A stretch of 64,000 nt of DNA from contig ONNV01000013.1 in NCBI GenBank assembly GCA_900319225.1, positions 1 through 64,000 on the forward strand, read 5' to 3'. Made by a program: the position numbers and the translations under genes. This document shows positions 27,153-35,830 of this stretch, one piece after another. The stretch's first letter is position 1, and the number at the start of each line of letters is the position of its first letter. Source of the DNA: an uncultured Prevotellaceae bacterium. Its GTDB lineage: Bacteria; Bacteroidota; Bacteroidia; Bacteroidales; Bacteroidaceae. Under the pieces are notes generated by a model. That model did no database searches. It had not been told where the DNA came from and worked only from the letters and a program-made list of their open reading frames with translations.

Positions 27153-29339
27153 ATGAGAAAATACATATCAATTCTATTTGCAGTGGCTCTTTTGGTGTCT
27201 TGCACTAGCGTAAAAAGAGACGGTTTTGCCGTTGTCATTGACCCTGAGAGCTATAATCAGGCAAAGGCCGAGATTGACGGATATCTGAGCACAGTTCAGA
27301 ACCGTGGTCTGCACCCTATCCTGGTGATTGACCGCTGGGGTGTGCCCGACAGCATCCGTGCAGAACTTATCAGACTCTATAACGCACCTGTCAACCCCAT
27401 CGAGGGCTGCGTATTCATTGGTGATATCCCCGTTGCCAAGGTACGTGACGCACAGTTCCTTACCAGCGCATTCAAGATGGACCAGGGCGGCCGTAACGCA
27501 ATGGCAGACTATTGCGTATCTACAGACCGCTTCTATGACTCATTTGACCTGGAGTGGGATTTCATACAGCAGGACACGGCACGCACCGAGTATTTCTACT
27601 ACTCATTGCGTAATGACTGCCCGCAGAAACTGCGCCCCACCATCTATAGCGCACGCATATTCCCCCGCACCAATGCCCGCGGTGACAAATATGAGAAACT
27701 GCGCCGCTACATGCAGCGTGTAAATGAGGCCGATGCAAACAACAACCCCATTGACAACGTACTCTCATTTGGAGGTCATGGCAATGTATCGGACTCATGG
27801 GAGGCCCGTATGGATGAGAAAATTGAGATGTATGACCAGATGCCCTGGATGCGCCGTCAGCAGAAAGGCATCATGTACATTGATTTCCGTCATGATGATT
27901 TCATAAAGGAACGTCTTACCACCCAGTTGCAGATCCCGGAGTTGGATTACGCCATCCTGCACCATCACGGAAGTGAAGAGGAGCAGTTGCTGTCAGGTTA
28001 TCCCGTGACATCATCCCTGCCCGTTGATATGGATAACGCCCGCCGTTATGCACACTCACAGACACGCTCCTACCTTAAGCGCGGACGTACCCTGGCCGAG
28101 GCAAAGAATAGCATTGAAACATACTTACGCTCTCCCATCCCCGACGAATGGGTAAAAGAGGCCAATAAACCTGACGTAATTGCTGCCGATGAGGCCTACT
28201 CATACGCTCAGGACCTGCATGTAGCAGAGTTCAGCAACTACCATCCGCAGGTTCGTATGGTATCGCTTGACGCCTGCTACAACGGTTCATTCCATGTAGA
28301 CGAGAGTATCCAGGAGGCATATCTGTTCGGTGAGGGCAACGGTACACTGATTGCCGTAGCCAATACCGTAAACTCCATCCAGGACCGTTGGATAAACCGC
28401 TATCTGGGTATGCTGGGTATGGGTATGAGAGTGGGTTACGTAGCCGTATTCAACAACACTCTTGAGAACCATGTGTTTGGTGATCCCACATTCGCATTCA
28501 CCCCTGCCGCAAATCCCGGTTTTGATGTAAACGAGGCCGTAAAGGACCATTCGCCCAAATTCTGGAAGAAACAGCTTGACAACCCCTATCCTGCCGTTCA
28601 GGTACTTGCCTGCTATATGCTTGGCCAGAAATGTGACGGCGATTGGAACAGTCTGCTGCTTGACAAGTTCAAGACATCCCCTTACGGCATGGTACGTCTG
28701 GCAGCACTGCTTGAGCTTGGTGAAAACCGCAGTGATGAACTTGTCGAGTGCATTGAGCTTGGACTCAATGACGGCAATGAGATGACCCAGCGTTTTGCCG
28801 TACTGCTGGCCGGAGACTGCGGTGACAAATCACTCGCAGAGACACTGGTAAGGCTCTATTGCGAGAACACTCAGCCCGATAGAGTACGTTTTGACCTTAC
28901 CAGCACGACACTGCGCTCATTTGACTCAGCATCGGTTGTATCGGCATTTGAAAAAGTGTTCCCTGAGTATACCTGCTACAACAACCCTGACAGCGTAGGC
29001 AAGGTTATACTCCGTAATCTCATTAACGGAACCACATCAATGACAAGTGACTTTGATGAGGAGGTGCTGTCAAACAAATACACTGACAAGAACCGTATCT
29101 CAAACATACGCTCCATGCGCAACTACCCCGTACATGAGCTGGTTCCGGTAATGCTTGATTATCTGTCCGAGCCCAAGGAGCCTGCTATCCAGGAGGCAAT
29201 GTGGGAATCACTTGGTTGGTTTGAACTCTCATACCAGGCTCCGCTTATTGCAGCCAAGGCAAAGGAGATTATGGATGACGAGCGTTATGAGAAGGCCGTG
29301 CGCTATCAGGCACAAAGAGCATATAACAGACTGAAATAA
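27153..29339 (+). CDS. Clan CD-like lipoprotein with HEAT-like tail, paralogue 3
   Basis: A 728-residue paralogue, lipobox LLVSC (Cys17). The candidate dyad is His272-Gly273 (LHHHGS) and Cys375 in LDACYNGSFH. The roughly 100-residue segment between them carries Arg/Lys-rich helices (RRYAHSQTRSYLKRGRTLAEAK). The shared signature YEKLRRYMQRVNEAD before the His block and the GDPTFAFTPA strand after the Cys block are kept. The HEAT-like region follows (GMVRLAALLELGEN). It lies four bases after paralogue 2. Together with paralogue 2 this is the best match to clan CD consensus and the most likely active copy. Confidence 0.75.
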   Translation: MRKYISILFAVALLVSCTSVKRDGFAVVIDPESYNQAKAEIDGYLSTVQNRGLHPILVIDRWGVPDSIRAELIRLYNAPVNPIEGCVFIGDIPVAKVRDAQFLTSAFKMDQGGRNAMADYCVSTDRFYDSFDLEWDFIQQDTARTEYFYYSLRNDCPQKLRPTIYSARIFPRTNARGDKYEKLRRYMQRVNEADANNNPIDNVLSFGGHGNVSDSWEARMDEKIEMYDQMPWMRRQQKGIMYIDFRHDDFIKERLTTQLQIPELDYAILHHHGSEEEQLLSGYPVTSSLPVDMDNARRYAHSQTRSYLKRGRTLAEAKNSIETYLRSPIPDEWVKEANKPDVIAADEAYSYAQDLHVAEFSNYHPQVRMVSLDACYNGSFHVDESIQEAYLFGEGNGTLIAVANTVNSIQDRWINRYLGMLGMGMRVGYVAVFNNTLENHVFGDPTFAFTPAANPGFDVNEAVKDHSPKFWKKQLDNPYPAVQVLACYMLGQKCDGDWNSLLLDKFKTSPYGMVRLAALLELGENRSDELVECIELGLNDGNEMTQRFAVLLAGDCGDKSLAETLVRLYCENTQPDRVRFDLTSTTLRSFDSASVVSAFEKVFPEYTCYNNPDSVGKVILRNLINGTTSMTSDFDEEVLSNKYTDKNRISNIRSMRNYPVHELVPVMLDYLSEPKEPAIQEAMWESLGWFELSYQAPLIAAKAKEIMDDERYEKAVRYQAQRAYNRLK

Positions 29340-29346
29340 TAATAGT

Positions 29347-31563
29347 ATGAACAGAATCAAATCTTTATATCATAGCATTCTGGGGGCAGCATGTTTGCTG
29401 CTCCTGGTATCTTGCGGCCACAGCAAACCGGGTTTTGCCATAATCATTGACCCTCAGAGCTATACCGAGGCCCAGGCTGAGATAGACCGTTACCTGGAGG
29501 TGGTTGAAAGCCGTGGTCTCCACCCTTTCCTGATAATTGACCGTTGGGGCGTTCCTGACAGCATTCGCGCGGAGTTGATGCGTCTGCACGCTGACCGCAA
29601 CAATCCTATTGAAGGATGTGTGCTCATAGGCGATATCCCCGTGGCAATGGTTCGTGACGCACAGCATTTCACCACAGCTCTCAAGATGGACCAGTTCAAT
29701 CCGTCATTCAGCCGTAATGAGTACTGTGTACCGTCAGACCGTTTCTATGACAGTTTTGACCTTAAGTTTGACCTAATAGAGCAGGATTCGGCCCGCAGCG
29801 AGTATTTCTTCTACTCACTGAGAGGTGACTGCCCGCAGCGTCTGCGCCCCACCATATACAGCGCACGTATCATGCCGCGTGACAATGAGACCGGCACCAA
29901 ATATGACAAACTGCGCCGATACATGCAGCGCGTAAATGAGGCTGACAGCAACAACAACCCTCTGGACCGCATGTTCTACTTTAGCGGTGAAGGTTACATA
30001 TCCGAGTCTGTCGATGCCCGTATAGATGAAAAGATTGAGCTCTATGACCAGTTCCCATGGATGCGCACACAGCAGCAGTCCATTGAGTACATAGACCACA
30101 AGAGAGAGAAATTCGTAAAGAACCGCCTCATGCAGCAGATGCAGTACCGCGATGTGGACTTTGCCATACTCCACCATCATGGAGCATTTGATACTGAGTA
30201 TCTGAGCGTTTACCCAGAGGCTGAGACAATGATTGAGGATGTTGCCATGATGCGCCGTTTTATGCGTGAGCAGATGCGTGAAGGTGACCGTAAAGGTCTC
30301 AGCAAACAGGAGGTGATGCGCCGCGTGAACAAGTATTTTGGCTGCGATATACCCGAGTCCTGGTATAAAGGCGCTCTTGATCCGGACCAGATAGCACGTG
30401 ACAATCAGGATGACATAGATGAGGAGAACAACATCAACCTGCACTTTCAGGATTTCACCTTCTATCATCCTCAGGTACGCATGGTATCACTTGACGGTTG
30501 CTACAACGGATCGTTCCACCGTGATGAGAGCATTCAGGAGGGCTATCTGTTTGGTCAGGGCAACGGTACCATAGTAGTTATGGCCAATACCGTAAACGTG
30601 CTGCAGGACAAATGGGCAGACCATTTCATAGGCCTGATGGGAATAGGAATGCGTGCCGGCCGTATGGCTCAGTTCGGAGCATTCATGGAGCAGCACATAT
30701 TCGGTGACCCCACATTCAGTTTCACTCCTGCTGTTAAGACCGGTTTTGACGTGAATGACGCCATCAACAATGCCGGTGACGGATTCTGGAAGAAACAGCT
30801 TAAGAACGGCAGTCCCGCCATGCAGATACTGGCACTTGATATGCTTGCAAACGGCAGTACAAACTATTCAGACCTTATTGCCCGTAAGTTCAAGACCTCT
30901 AACTCCGGTATAGTACGTCTTGCCGCGCTCATGGAGCTGTCAGGCTATCGTGACGAGAACTTTGTGCAGTGCCTTGCCCTGGCTCTTGATGACAGCCACG
31001 AGATGACACAGCGTCTTGCAGTAAACATGGCAGGCCGCTCAGGTGACGAGCGCCTGATTCCCGGACTGGTACGCATAGCATCCAAAAACAACACCTCAGA
31101 GCGTATAGAGTTTGATGTGACCAATGCGTTCCACACGTTTGACTCCACACTTGTGCTGGAACAGTTTGACCGCTACTTCCCCACTGTGGACTGCTATCTG
31201 AATCATGACAGCATAGGCGGTCTGATACGCAGTGCGCTGCACAGTTTCACCACATCAATAACTGATGAGGTAAATACAAGACTGTTTGACACCACACTAA
31301 CCCAGACCCAGCGTAAGGCCGGAGCCCGTGCCCTGCGTAACAACCCTGTACACAGCATGATACCGCAGTTGCTTGAGTTGCTGGACAATCCCGCAGAGGA
31401 TGACCTTATACTCACCGTGCTGTGGGAGGCAATGGGTTGGTATGACCTTTCATACCGTGCCGATGAGATTGCAGCTGCCGCACTTAAGGCCAGCACTGAT
31501 GAGAGATTTTCTGAAAGAGTCAGGAATGAAGCACTTAAGACATACAACAGATTACAGAAATGA
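29347..31563 (+). CDS. Clan CD-like lipoprotein with HEAT-like tail, paralogue 4
   Basis: A 738-residue paralogue with lipobox LLVSC (Cys23) and the longest N-terminus. The candidate dyad is His278-Gly279 (LHHHGA) and Cys385 in LDGCYNGSFH, like paralogue 1 with Gly in place of Ala. The insert between them is acidic towards its end (DDIDEENN) with basic helices before it (MRREQMREGDRKGL-type). HEAT-like units follow (GIVRLAALMELSGY, EMTQRLAVNMAG). It is seven bases after paralogue 3 and overlaps the papain-like gene by ATGA. Paralogues 1 and 4 share the DGC form and 2 and 3 the DAC form, hinting at two functional pairs. Confidence 0.75.
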   Translation: MNRIKSLYHSILGAACLLLLVSCGHSKPGFAIIIDPQSYTEAQAEIDRYLEVVESRGLHPFLIIDRWGVPDSIRAELMRLHADRNNPIEGCVLIGDIPVAMVRDAQHFTTALKMDQFNPSFSRNEYCVPSDRFYDSFDLKFDLIEQDSARSEYFFYSLRGDCPQRLRPTIYSARIMPRDNETGTKYDKLRRYMQRVNEADSNNNPLDRMFYFSGEGYISESVDARIDEKIELYDQFPWMRTQQQSIEYIDHKREKFVKNRLMQQMQYRDVDFAILHHHGAFDTEYLSVYPEAETMIEDVAMMRRFMREQMREGDRKGLSKQEVMRRVNKYFGCDIPESWYKGALDPDQIARDNQDDIDEENNINLHFQDFTFYHPQVRMVSLDGCYNGSFHRDESIQEGYLFGQGNGTIVVMANTVNVLQDKWADHFIGLMGIGMRAGRMAQFGAFMEQHIFGDPTFSFTPAVKTGFDVNDAINNAGDGFWKKQLKNGSPAMQILALDMLANGSTNYSDLIARKFKTSNSGIVRLAALMELSGYRDENFVQCLALALDDSHEMTQRLAVNMAGRSGDERLIPGLVRIASKNNTSERIEFDVTNAFHTFDSTLVLEQFDRYFPTVDCYLNHDSIGGLIRSALHSFTTSITDEVNTRLFDTTLTQTQRKAGARALRNNPVHSMIPQLLELLDNPAEDDLILTVLWEAMGWYDLSYRADEIAAAALKASTDERFSERVRNEALKTYNRLQK

Positions 31564-33155
31564 TTTTTAAGCCGAAACACATAATACCTACACTAATATC
31601 ATTCTTTTTCTGCGCAGGGTTACATGCGCAGCAGGATCAATATGCCATAAGACCGGGTCTTGAATTGCCCGAACTGCAAATCAATACTCAAAGGGTACTA
31701 TCACGAGACTCTGAGCAACCTCAATTACCCACATATGTAGATAATTCTTTATCGGATTTCTTTCCGGCAGTAGTAAATCAGCATGGAGGATCGTGTGCCC
31801 AGGCATCAGGTATACATTATCTCTTTACATATGAGATGAACCGTGTACTTGAAAGAAAGGTAAGTGCCAGTCCAAAAGCTTATACGTTCAGTTATCGATA
31901 TACATGGCACTATCTGAATGAAGGAAAGGATCAGGGTTCCATATCAAGTGACGGTTTGGAAATAGTCCAAACAGCCGGATGTATGACCGTATCTGATTAC
32001 GGAAATGAGGATGAGAGCGTTTACCGTTGGGTAAATGGATACACAAAGTATTACAATGCCATGCATTACAAAGCCAAAAATATCAGTTCTGTCTCATTAA
32101 GGACACGTGAAGGAATAGAGAAACTGATGGCTTATATGGTAGACAAGAATGATGGCCATCCGGGAGGAGGAATAGCCGGATTCTCAGTATCCGGCGATTG
32201 GAGTATTTACAATTACTCCGGTCCATCACAGGCTGGTATCACTAATATAATGAGACCTAAAGGTTCAGGCGGCGCTCACGCGATGACTCTGATTGGATAT
32301 GATCTTTCTGTCGAATTTGACTGTGATGATGACGGTATTATTGATGATGACGAGAAAGGCGCATTCATATTCATAAACAGTTGGGGAACCTGGTGGGGAA
32401 ATGACGGTAAGGCATATATGCCGTTTTCAGCGTTTACCAGATCAATTGAAGATGGAGGTTTCTATCGCTTTGACGGTGAAGCCAAAGCACTGTGTACAGA
32501 TGCCGAATATCAAGAACCGACATTGGCCATGGAGGTTAATTTGACTTATAGCTCACGTAATGACCTTAATATCAGATTCGGAGTAGCTGACGGGGCTCAG
32601 TCAACCAAACCGGACAAGGGATGCTTTGCAGAATACAAACATGTCCTTAAAGCCCAGGGTGGAGATCTTAGGATGCAGGGAACTACTTTTGAAACAGGAA
32701 AAACCATAACTATGGGATTTGACCTTTCAGAACTAAAAGCTGCTGTAGATACTATGAAGGCTCCATGCTGGTATTTGATAGTATCAAAAGTAATCTCTGG
32801 TGATAATGGTAGCGGAAACGTAAATGAAATAAAACTTCATGATTACAGAAACGGGAAAGATTCTATAGTATCTGCTTCTTTCAAAGGATCGACTGCTGCA
32901 ATTTCTACAGGAACCCGTTATTTCAAGATAATGACAAAAGATTGGTTTAAGGATTCATCGGGCAAATGGTATAGACCAGTCAATACTTCCGCCTCCCGAA
33001 TTGTTGCCAATACAGATTACATGCAGCAATTTAACTGGAACAGAATCTTTGCAGTAAGAAAATCAAAGGGAGGTTTTGCCAAAATCAAGATCACTGGTTA
33101 TGATCCCAAGACTAAGAAACTGACATTTAAAGCTAACAACTATGAACTCAAATAA
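31560..33155 (+). CDS. Papain-family (C1) cysteine peptidase, secreted
   Basis: A 531-residue secreted protein (signal ending LHAQ). The papain fold spans about residues 60-310 with the full catalytic set: NQHGGSCAQASG with Cys79 and the oxyanion Gln, GGAHAMTLIGYD with His240, and FINSWGTWWG with Asn273. An acidic DCDDDGIIDDDE loop (about residues 251-262) sits between His and Asn and resembles a calcium-binding loop. The last about 200 residues are beta-rich and could be a binding domain. With no lipobox it should be periplasmic or released. It overlaps paralogue 4 (ATGA) and the next gene by 14 bases, placing it firmly in the protease operon. Confidence 0.88.
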   Translation: MIFKPKHIIPTLISFFFCAGLHAQQDQYAIRPGLELPELQINTQRVLSRDSEQPQLPTYVDNSLSDFFPAVVNQHGGSCAQASGIHYLFTYEMNRVLERKVSASPKAYTFSYRYTWHYLNEGKDQGSISSDGLEIVQTAGCMTVSDYGNEDESVYRWVNGYTKYYNAMHYKAKNISSVSLRTREGIEKLMAYMVDKNDGHPGGGIAGFSVSGDWSIYNYSGPSQAGITNIMRPKGSGGAHAMTLIGYDLSVEFDCDDDGIIDDDEKGAFIFINSWGTWWGNDGKAYMPFSAFTRSIEDGGFYRFDGEAKALCTDAEYQEPTLAMEVNLTYSSRNDLNIRFGVADGAQSTKPDKGCFAEYKHVLKAQGGDLRMQGTTFETGKTITMGFDLSELKAAVDTMKAPCWYLIVSKVISGDNGSGNVNEIKLHDYRNGKDSIVSASFKGSTAAISTGTRYFKIMTKDWFKDSSGKWYRPVNTSASRIVANTDYMQQFNWNRIFAVRKSKGGFAKIKITGYDPKTKKLTFKANNYELK

Positions 33156-33555
33156 AATATACTCACTGATTCTTGTATTGCTCTTATTTGCTGTAAGTTC
33201 ATGCAAGGATAATGAAGATAAGGAGAAGGTTCCTGTGCTCATAAGCAATGATATTGAAATAACCTTAAAGCCGGGAGAATGGGTATATTACAGATTCTCT
33301 GACAGTACTGTAGTAGGAACCGGTATTATTGGAGATAAGGATGATGATGCCATGTGGTATAAACGCACAGACTGGGATATCGCTTTCAGTGAGGGTGGAA
33401 TCCGAACCAATGGTGGAACTGCAGGACGTGGTATAGGAGGTATTTCAATTATTGATGAAGAGACTTTCAATCAGGATTCGTATACCGATGCATCATTGCT
33501 TTACTACTATCAGGATGTATCGAACGTACCAATAACTGTACCTGTTGACAGATAA
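33142..33555 (+). CDS. Short HmuY-like haem-binding lipoprotein
   Basis: A 136-residue lipoprotein (VSSC, Cys21) followed by an acidic stretch KDNEDKEK suggesting surface export. WVYYRFSDSTVV, then YKRTDWDIAFSEGGIRTNGGTAGRGIGG, matches the core of HmuY proteins, which bind haem at the surface and pass it to a TonB receptor. It is shorter than the usual roughly 200 residues: the C-terminal strands are missing, and no His lies in the remaining core, so classical bis-His haem ligation is not supported. It may be truncated or bind another ligand. It ends the operon that begins at 21393 (or 22995). Confidence 0.65.
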   Translation: MNSNKIYSLILVLLLFAVSSCKDNEDKEKVPVLISNDIEITLKPGEWVYYRFSDSTVVGTGIIGDKDDDAMWYKRTDWDIAFSEGGIRTNGGTAGRGIGGISIIDEETFNQDSYTDASLLYYYQDVSNVPITVPVDR

Positions 33556-33592
33556 GTAGTCAATTATTTAAAGCATTCTGAAAATAAATGTC

Positions 33593-33600
33593 TAATTTTG
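33593..33600 (+). promoter_or_regulatory. -7 box of the cysE promoter
   Basis: TAATTTTG matches the consensus exactly, 20 bases before the cysE ATG at 33620, and marks the end of the protease operon. Confidence 0.5.
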
Positions 33601-33619
33601 CAGCCTGTTACAGCAGGCA

Positions 33620-34447
33620 ATGGAAAATAAAGACATTTTTGAAAGCATCAGGGACGTAAAGAAATCCCTGCAGAAAGCCGATAAGTACATCCCCAATGTT
33701 GAGGAACGCTCTATTGACCGCGCCGAAATAAAGGAGGCTGTCAAACTGTTCCGTCATGTGGTGTTCGGCAATTTTTTTGGAGCGGTTGATCTCTCCACGT
33801 CTTTAAGCCGGCTCTATACAATCCTTTCACACCAGATTGATTATATAGGCCGTATATTCCATGAGTCACTTCCCTGTTGTGCCGAGGACATTTCCCAGCA
33901 GTTCATTGAGAGCATACCGGAGCTGCGCCGCTTGCTTGGTACCGATGTCAAGGCAATCTTTGACGGAGACCCCGCTGCGGTAAGCCATGAGGAGGTAATA
34001 CTGTGCTATCCGTCACTGGTAGCCATGTATCATTACCGCATGGCGCACCGTCTGCTTGAGCTTGGCGTGCCTATCCTGCCCCGTGTAATCACAGAGCTTG
34101 CCCATTCTCTTACCGGTATTGACATCCACCCGGGTGCCCGTATCGGTGAGTTCTTCAGCATTGACCATGGCACAGGCGTGGTTATAGGCGAGACTGCAAT
34201 CATAGGCAATCATGTTCAACTGTATCAGGGAGTTACGCTTGGAGCCAAGAGCTTTAAGTTTGATGAGAACGGCAATCCCATCAACGTTCCGCGCCATCCT
34301 ATCATTGAGGATAATGTGGTCATCTACTCCAATACCTCAGTGCTGGGTCGCATTACCATCGGTCATGATACCATCATCGGCGGTAACGTATGGCTTACGC
34401 AGGACCTGCCCCCCTACTCCAAGTTCTTCCAGAATAGAGAGAAATAA
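33620..34447 (+). CDS. cysE: Serine O-acetyltransferase
   Basis: Acetylates L-serine for cysteine synthesis in the cytoplasm. The 275-residue protein has an alpha-helical N-terminal half (about residues 1-150) and a C-terminal left-handed beta-helix of hexapeptide repeats (IDIHPGARIGEFFSIDHGTGVVIGETAIIGNHVQLYQGVTLGA...), with the catalytic Asp/His in IDHGTGVVIGE. The extended N-terminus corresponds to the longer class of the family. The usual partner cysK is not adjacent. It has its own promoter box and sits between the protease operon and pgk. Confidence 0.93.
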   Translation: MENKDIFESIRDVKKSLQKADKYIPNVEERSIDRAEIKEAVKLFRHVVFGNFFGAVDLSTSLSRLYTILSHQIDYIGRIFHESLPCCAEDISQQFIESIPELRRLLGTDVKAIFDGDPAAVSHEEVILCYPSLVAMYHYRMAHRLLELGVPILPRVITELAHSLTGIDIHPGARIGEFFSIDHGTGVVIGETAIIGNHVQLYQGVTLGAKSFKFDENGNPINVPRHPIIEDNVVIYSNTSVLGRITIGHDTIIGGNVWLTQDLPPYSKFFQNREK

Positions 34448-34471
34448 GTGGACAAAGTGACAGATTTTGAC

Positions 34472-34479
34472 TAACTTTG
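34472..34479 (+). promoter_or_regulatory. -7 box of the pgk promoter
   Basis: TAACTTTG matches the consensus exactly and predicts a leader of about 35 bases before the pgk ATG at 34520. Confidence 0.55.
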
Positions 34480-34519
34480 CGAACCAAAATAAAATTGTAA
34501 CAATTAACATACAATCATT

Positions 34520-35770
34520 ATGACAATTGACAAATTCAACTTCGCCGGAAAGAAAACTTTCGTACGCGTAGACTTCAACGTTCCCGTTGATGAGAACTTC
34601 AACATTACAGACGATACCCGTATCGTAGCTGCTATGCCTACCCTCAAGAAGATCATCGCTGATGGCGGTCGTCTTATCATCGCTTCACACATGGGTCGTC
34701 CCAAGAAGAACCCGGACCCCAAGTACTCACTCAAGCACATCCTGAAGCACGTTTCAGAGTGCCTTGGTGTTGATGTTAAGTTCGCTGAGGATTGCGCAAA
34801 GGCTCAGGAGCAGGTTGCCGCTCTTAAGGACGGTGAGGCTCTGCTGCTTGAGAACGTACGTTTCTATGCCGAGGAAGAGGGCAAGCCCCGTGGCATTGAG
34901 AAGGAGGATCCCGCATACGATGCTGCCAAGAAGGAGCTCAAGGCTGCCCAGAAGGAGTTTGCCAAGACTCTGGCTTCATATGCTGACGTTTATGTAAACG
35001 ATGCATTCGGTACCGCTCACCGTAAGCACGCTACCACAGCTGTTATGGCTGACTTCTTTGATGCTGACCACAAGATGTTCGGTTATCTGATGGAGAAGGA
35101 GGTTGTAGCTGTTGAGAAGGTACTGAACAACTCAGTTAAGCCTGTAACCGCTATCATTGGTGGTTCAAAGGTTTCTTCTAAGATCACCATCATCGAGAAC
35201 CTGCTGCAGAAGGTTGATAACCTGGTTATCATCGGCGGTATGGCTTACACATTCGTTCTTGCCAAGGGCGGTAAGGTTGGTAACTCACTCTGCGAGCCCG
35301 ATCAGGTAGACGTTGCTCTGGCTGTTCTCAAGAAGGCCGAGGAGCTGGGCGTTAAGATCGTCCTCCCCGTTGACTGCCTTGCAGCCGATGCATTTGACAA
35401 CAACGCCAACACTCAGGTTGTTGACAACAACAACGTACCCGACGGTTGGGAAGGTATGGATATAGGTCCCAAGTCAGCTCAGCTGATGGCCGGTGTTATC
35501 GAGTCTTCAAAGACCATCCTCTGGAACGGTCCTGCCGGTGTATTCGAGTTCAGCAACTTCCAGACCGGTACAAAGGCTATCGCTACCGCTGTTGCCAACG
35601 CTACTTCCAAGAACGGTGCTTTCTCACTCGTTGGTGGCGGTGACTCTGTAAGCGCTGTAAAGCAGTTCGGTTTTGCCGATAAGGTATCTTACGTATCAAC
35701 CGGTGGTGGTGCACTGCTGGAGGCTATCGAGGGTAAGATTCTTCCCGGTATCGCTGCTATCAAGGGCTAA
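34520..35770 (+). CDS. pgk: Phosphoglycerate kinase
   Basis: Glycolytic enzyme transferring phosphate from 1,3-bisphosphoglycerate to ADP. The 416-residue product shows [14 protein letters not shown] at the N-terminus, [38 protein letters not shown] and the nucleotide-binding [13 protein letters not shown] near the C-terminus. Its length, slightly above 400, is usual for Bacteroidota. The codons are more uniform and C/T-ending than in neighbours (repeated GCT, GTT, AAG), as expected for a highly expressed gene. It is monocistronic apart from read-through into the TPR gene. Confidence 0.97.
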   Translation: MTIDKFNFAGKKTFVRVDFNVPVDENFNITDDTRIVAAMPTLKKIIADGGRLIIASHMGRPKKNPDPKYSLKHILKHVSECLGVDVKFAEDCAKAQEQVAALKDGEALLLENVRFYAEEEGKPRGIEKEDPAYDAAKKELKAAQKEFAKTLASYADVYVNDAFGTAHRKHATTAVMADFFDADHKMFGYLMEKEVVAVEKVLNNSVKPVTAIIGGSKVSSKITIIENLLQKVDNLVIIGGMAYTFVLAKGGKVGNSLCEPDQVDVALAVLKKAEELGVKIVLPVDCLAADAFDNNANTQVVDNNNVPDGWEGMDIGPKSAQLMAGVIESSKTILWNGPAGVFEFSNFQTGTKAIATAVANATSKNGAFSLVGGGDSVSAVKQFGFADKVSYVSTGGGALLEAIEGKILPGIAAIKG

Positions 35771-35792
35771 TTCCAAAAAAATTAGTATATTT

Positions 35793-35830
35793 GAAACCGC
35801 TGGAGCCATTCTCCGGCGGTTTCTTTTTTT
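35793..35830 (+). terminator. pgk terminator abutting the next start codon
   Basis: GAAACCGC-T-GGAG pairs with CTCC-G-GCGGTTTC (35793-35823) and is followed by seven Ts ending directly before ATG 35831. A TATATTTG box (35786-35793) overlaps its 5' arm; a transcript starting there would begin inside the hairpin and so escape termination. Confidence 0.85.

Noticed and set aside
22995-31563. Composite transposon or phage origin of the four-gene array
   Set aside because: No transposase, integrase or terminal repeats flank it, and base composition is like the neighbours; tandem duplication with divergence is simpler.
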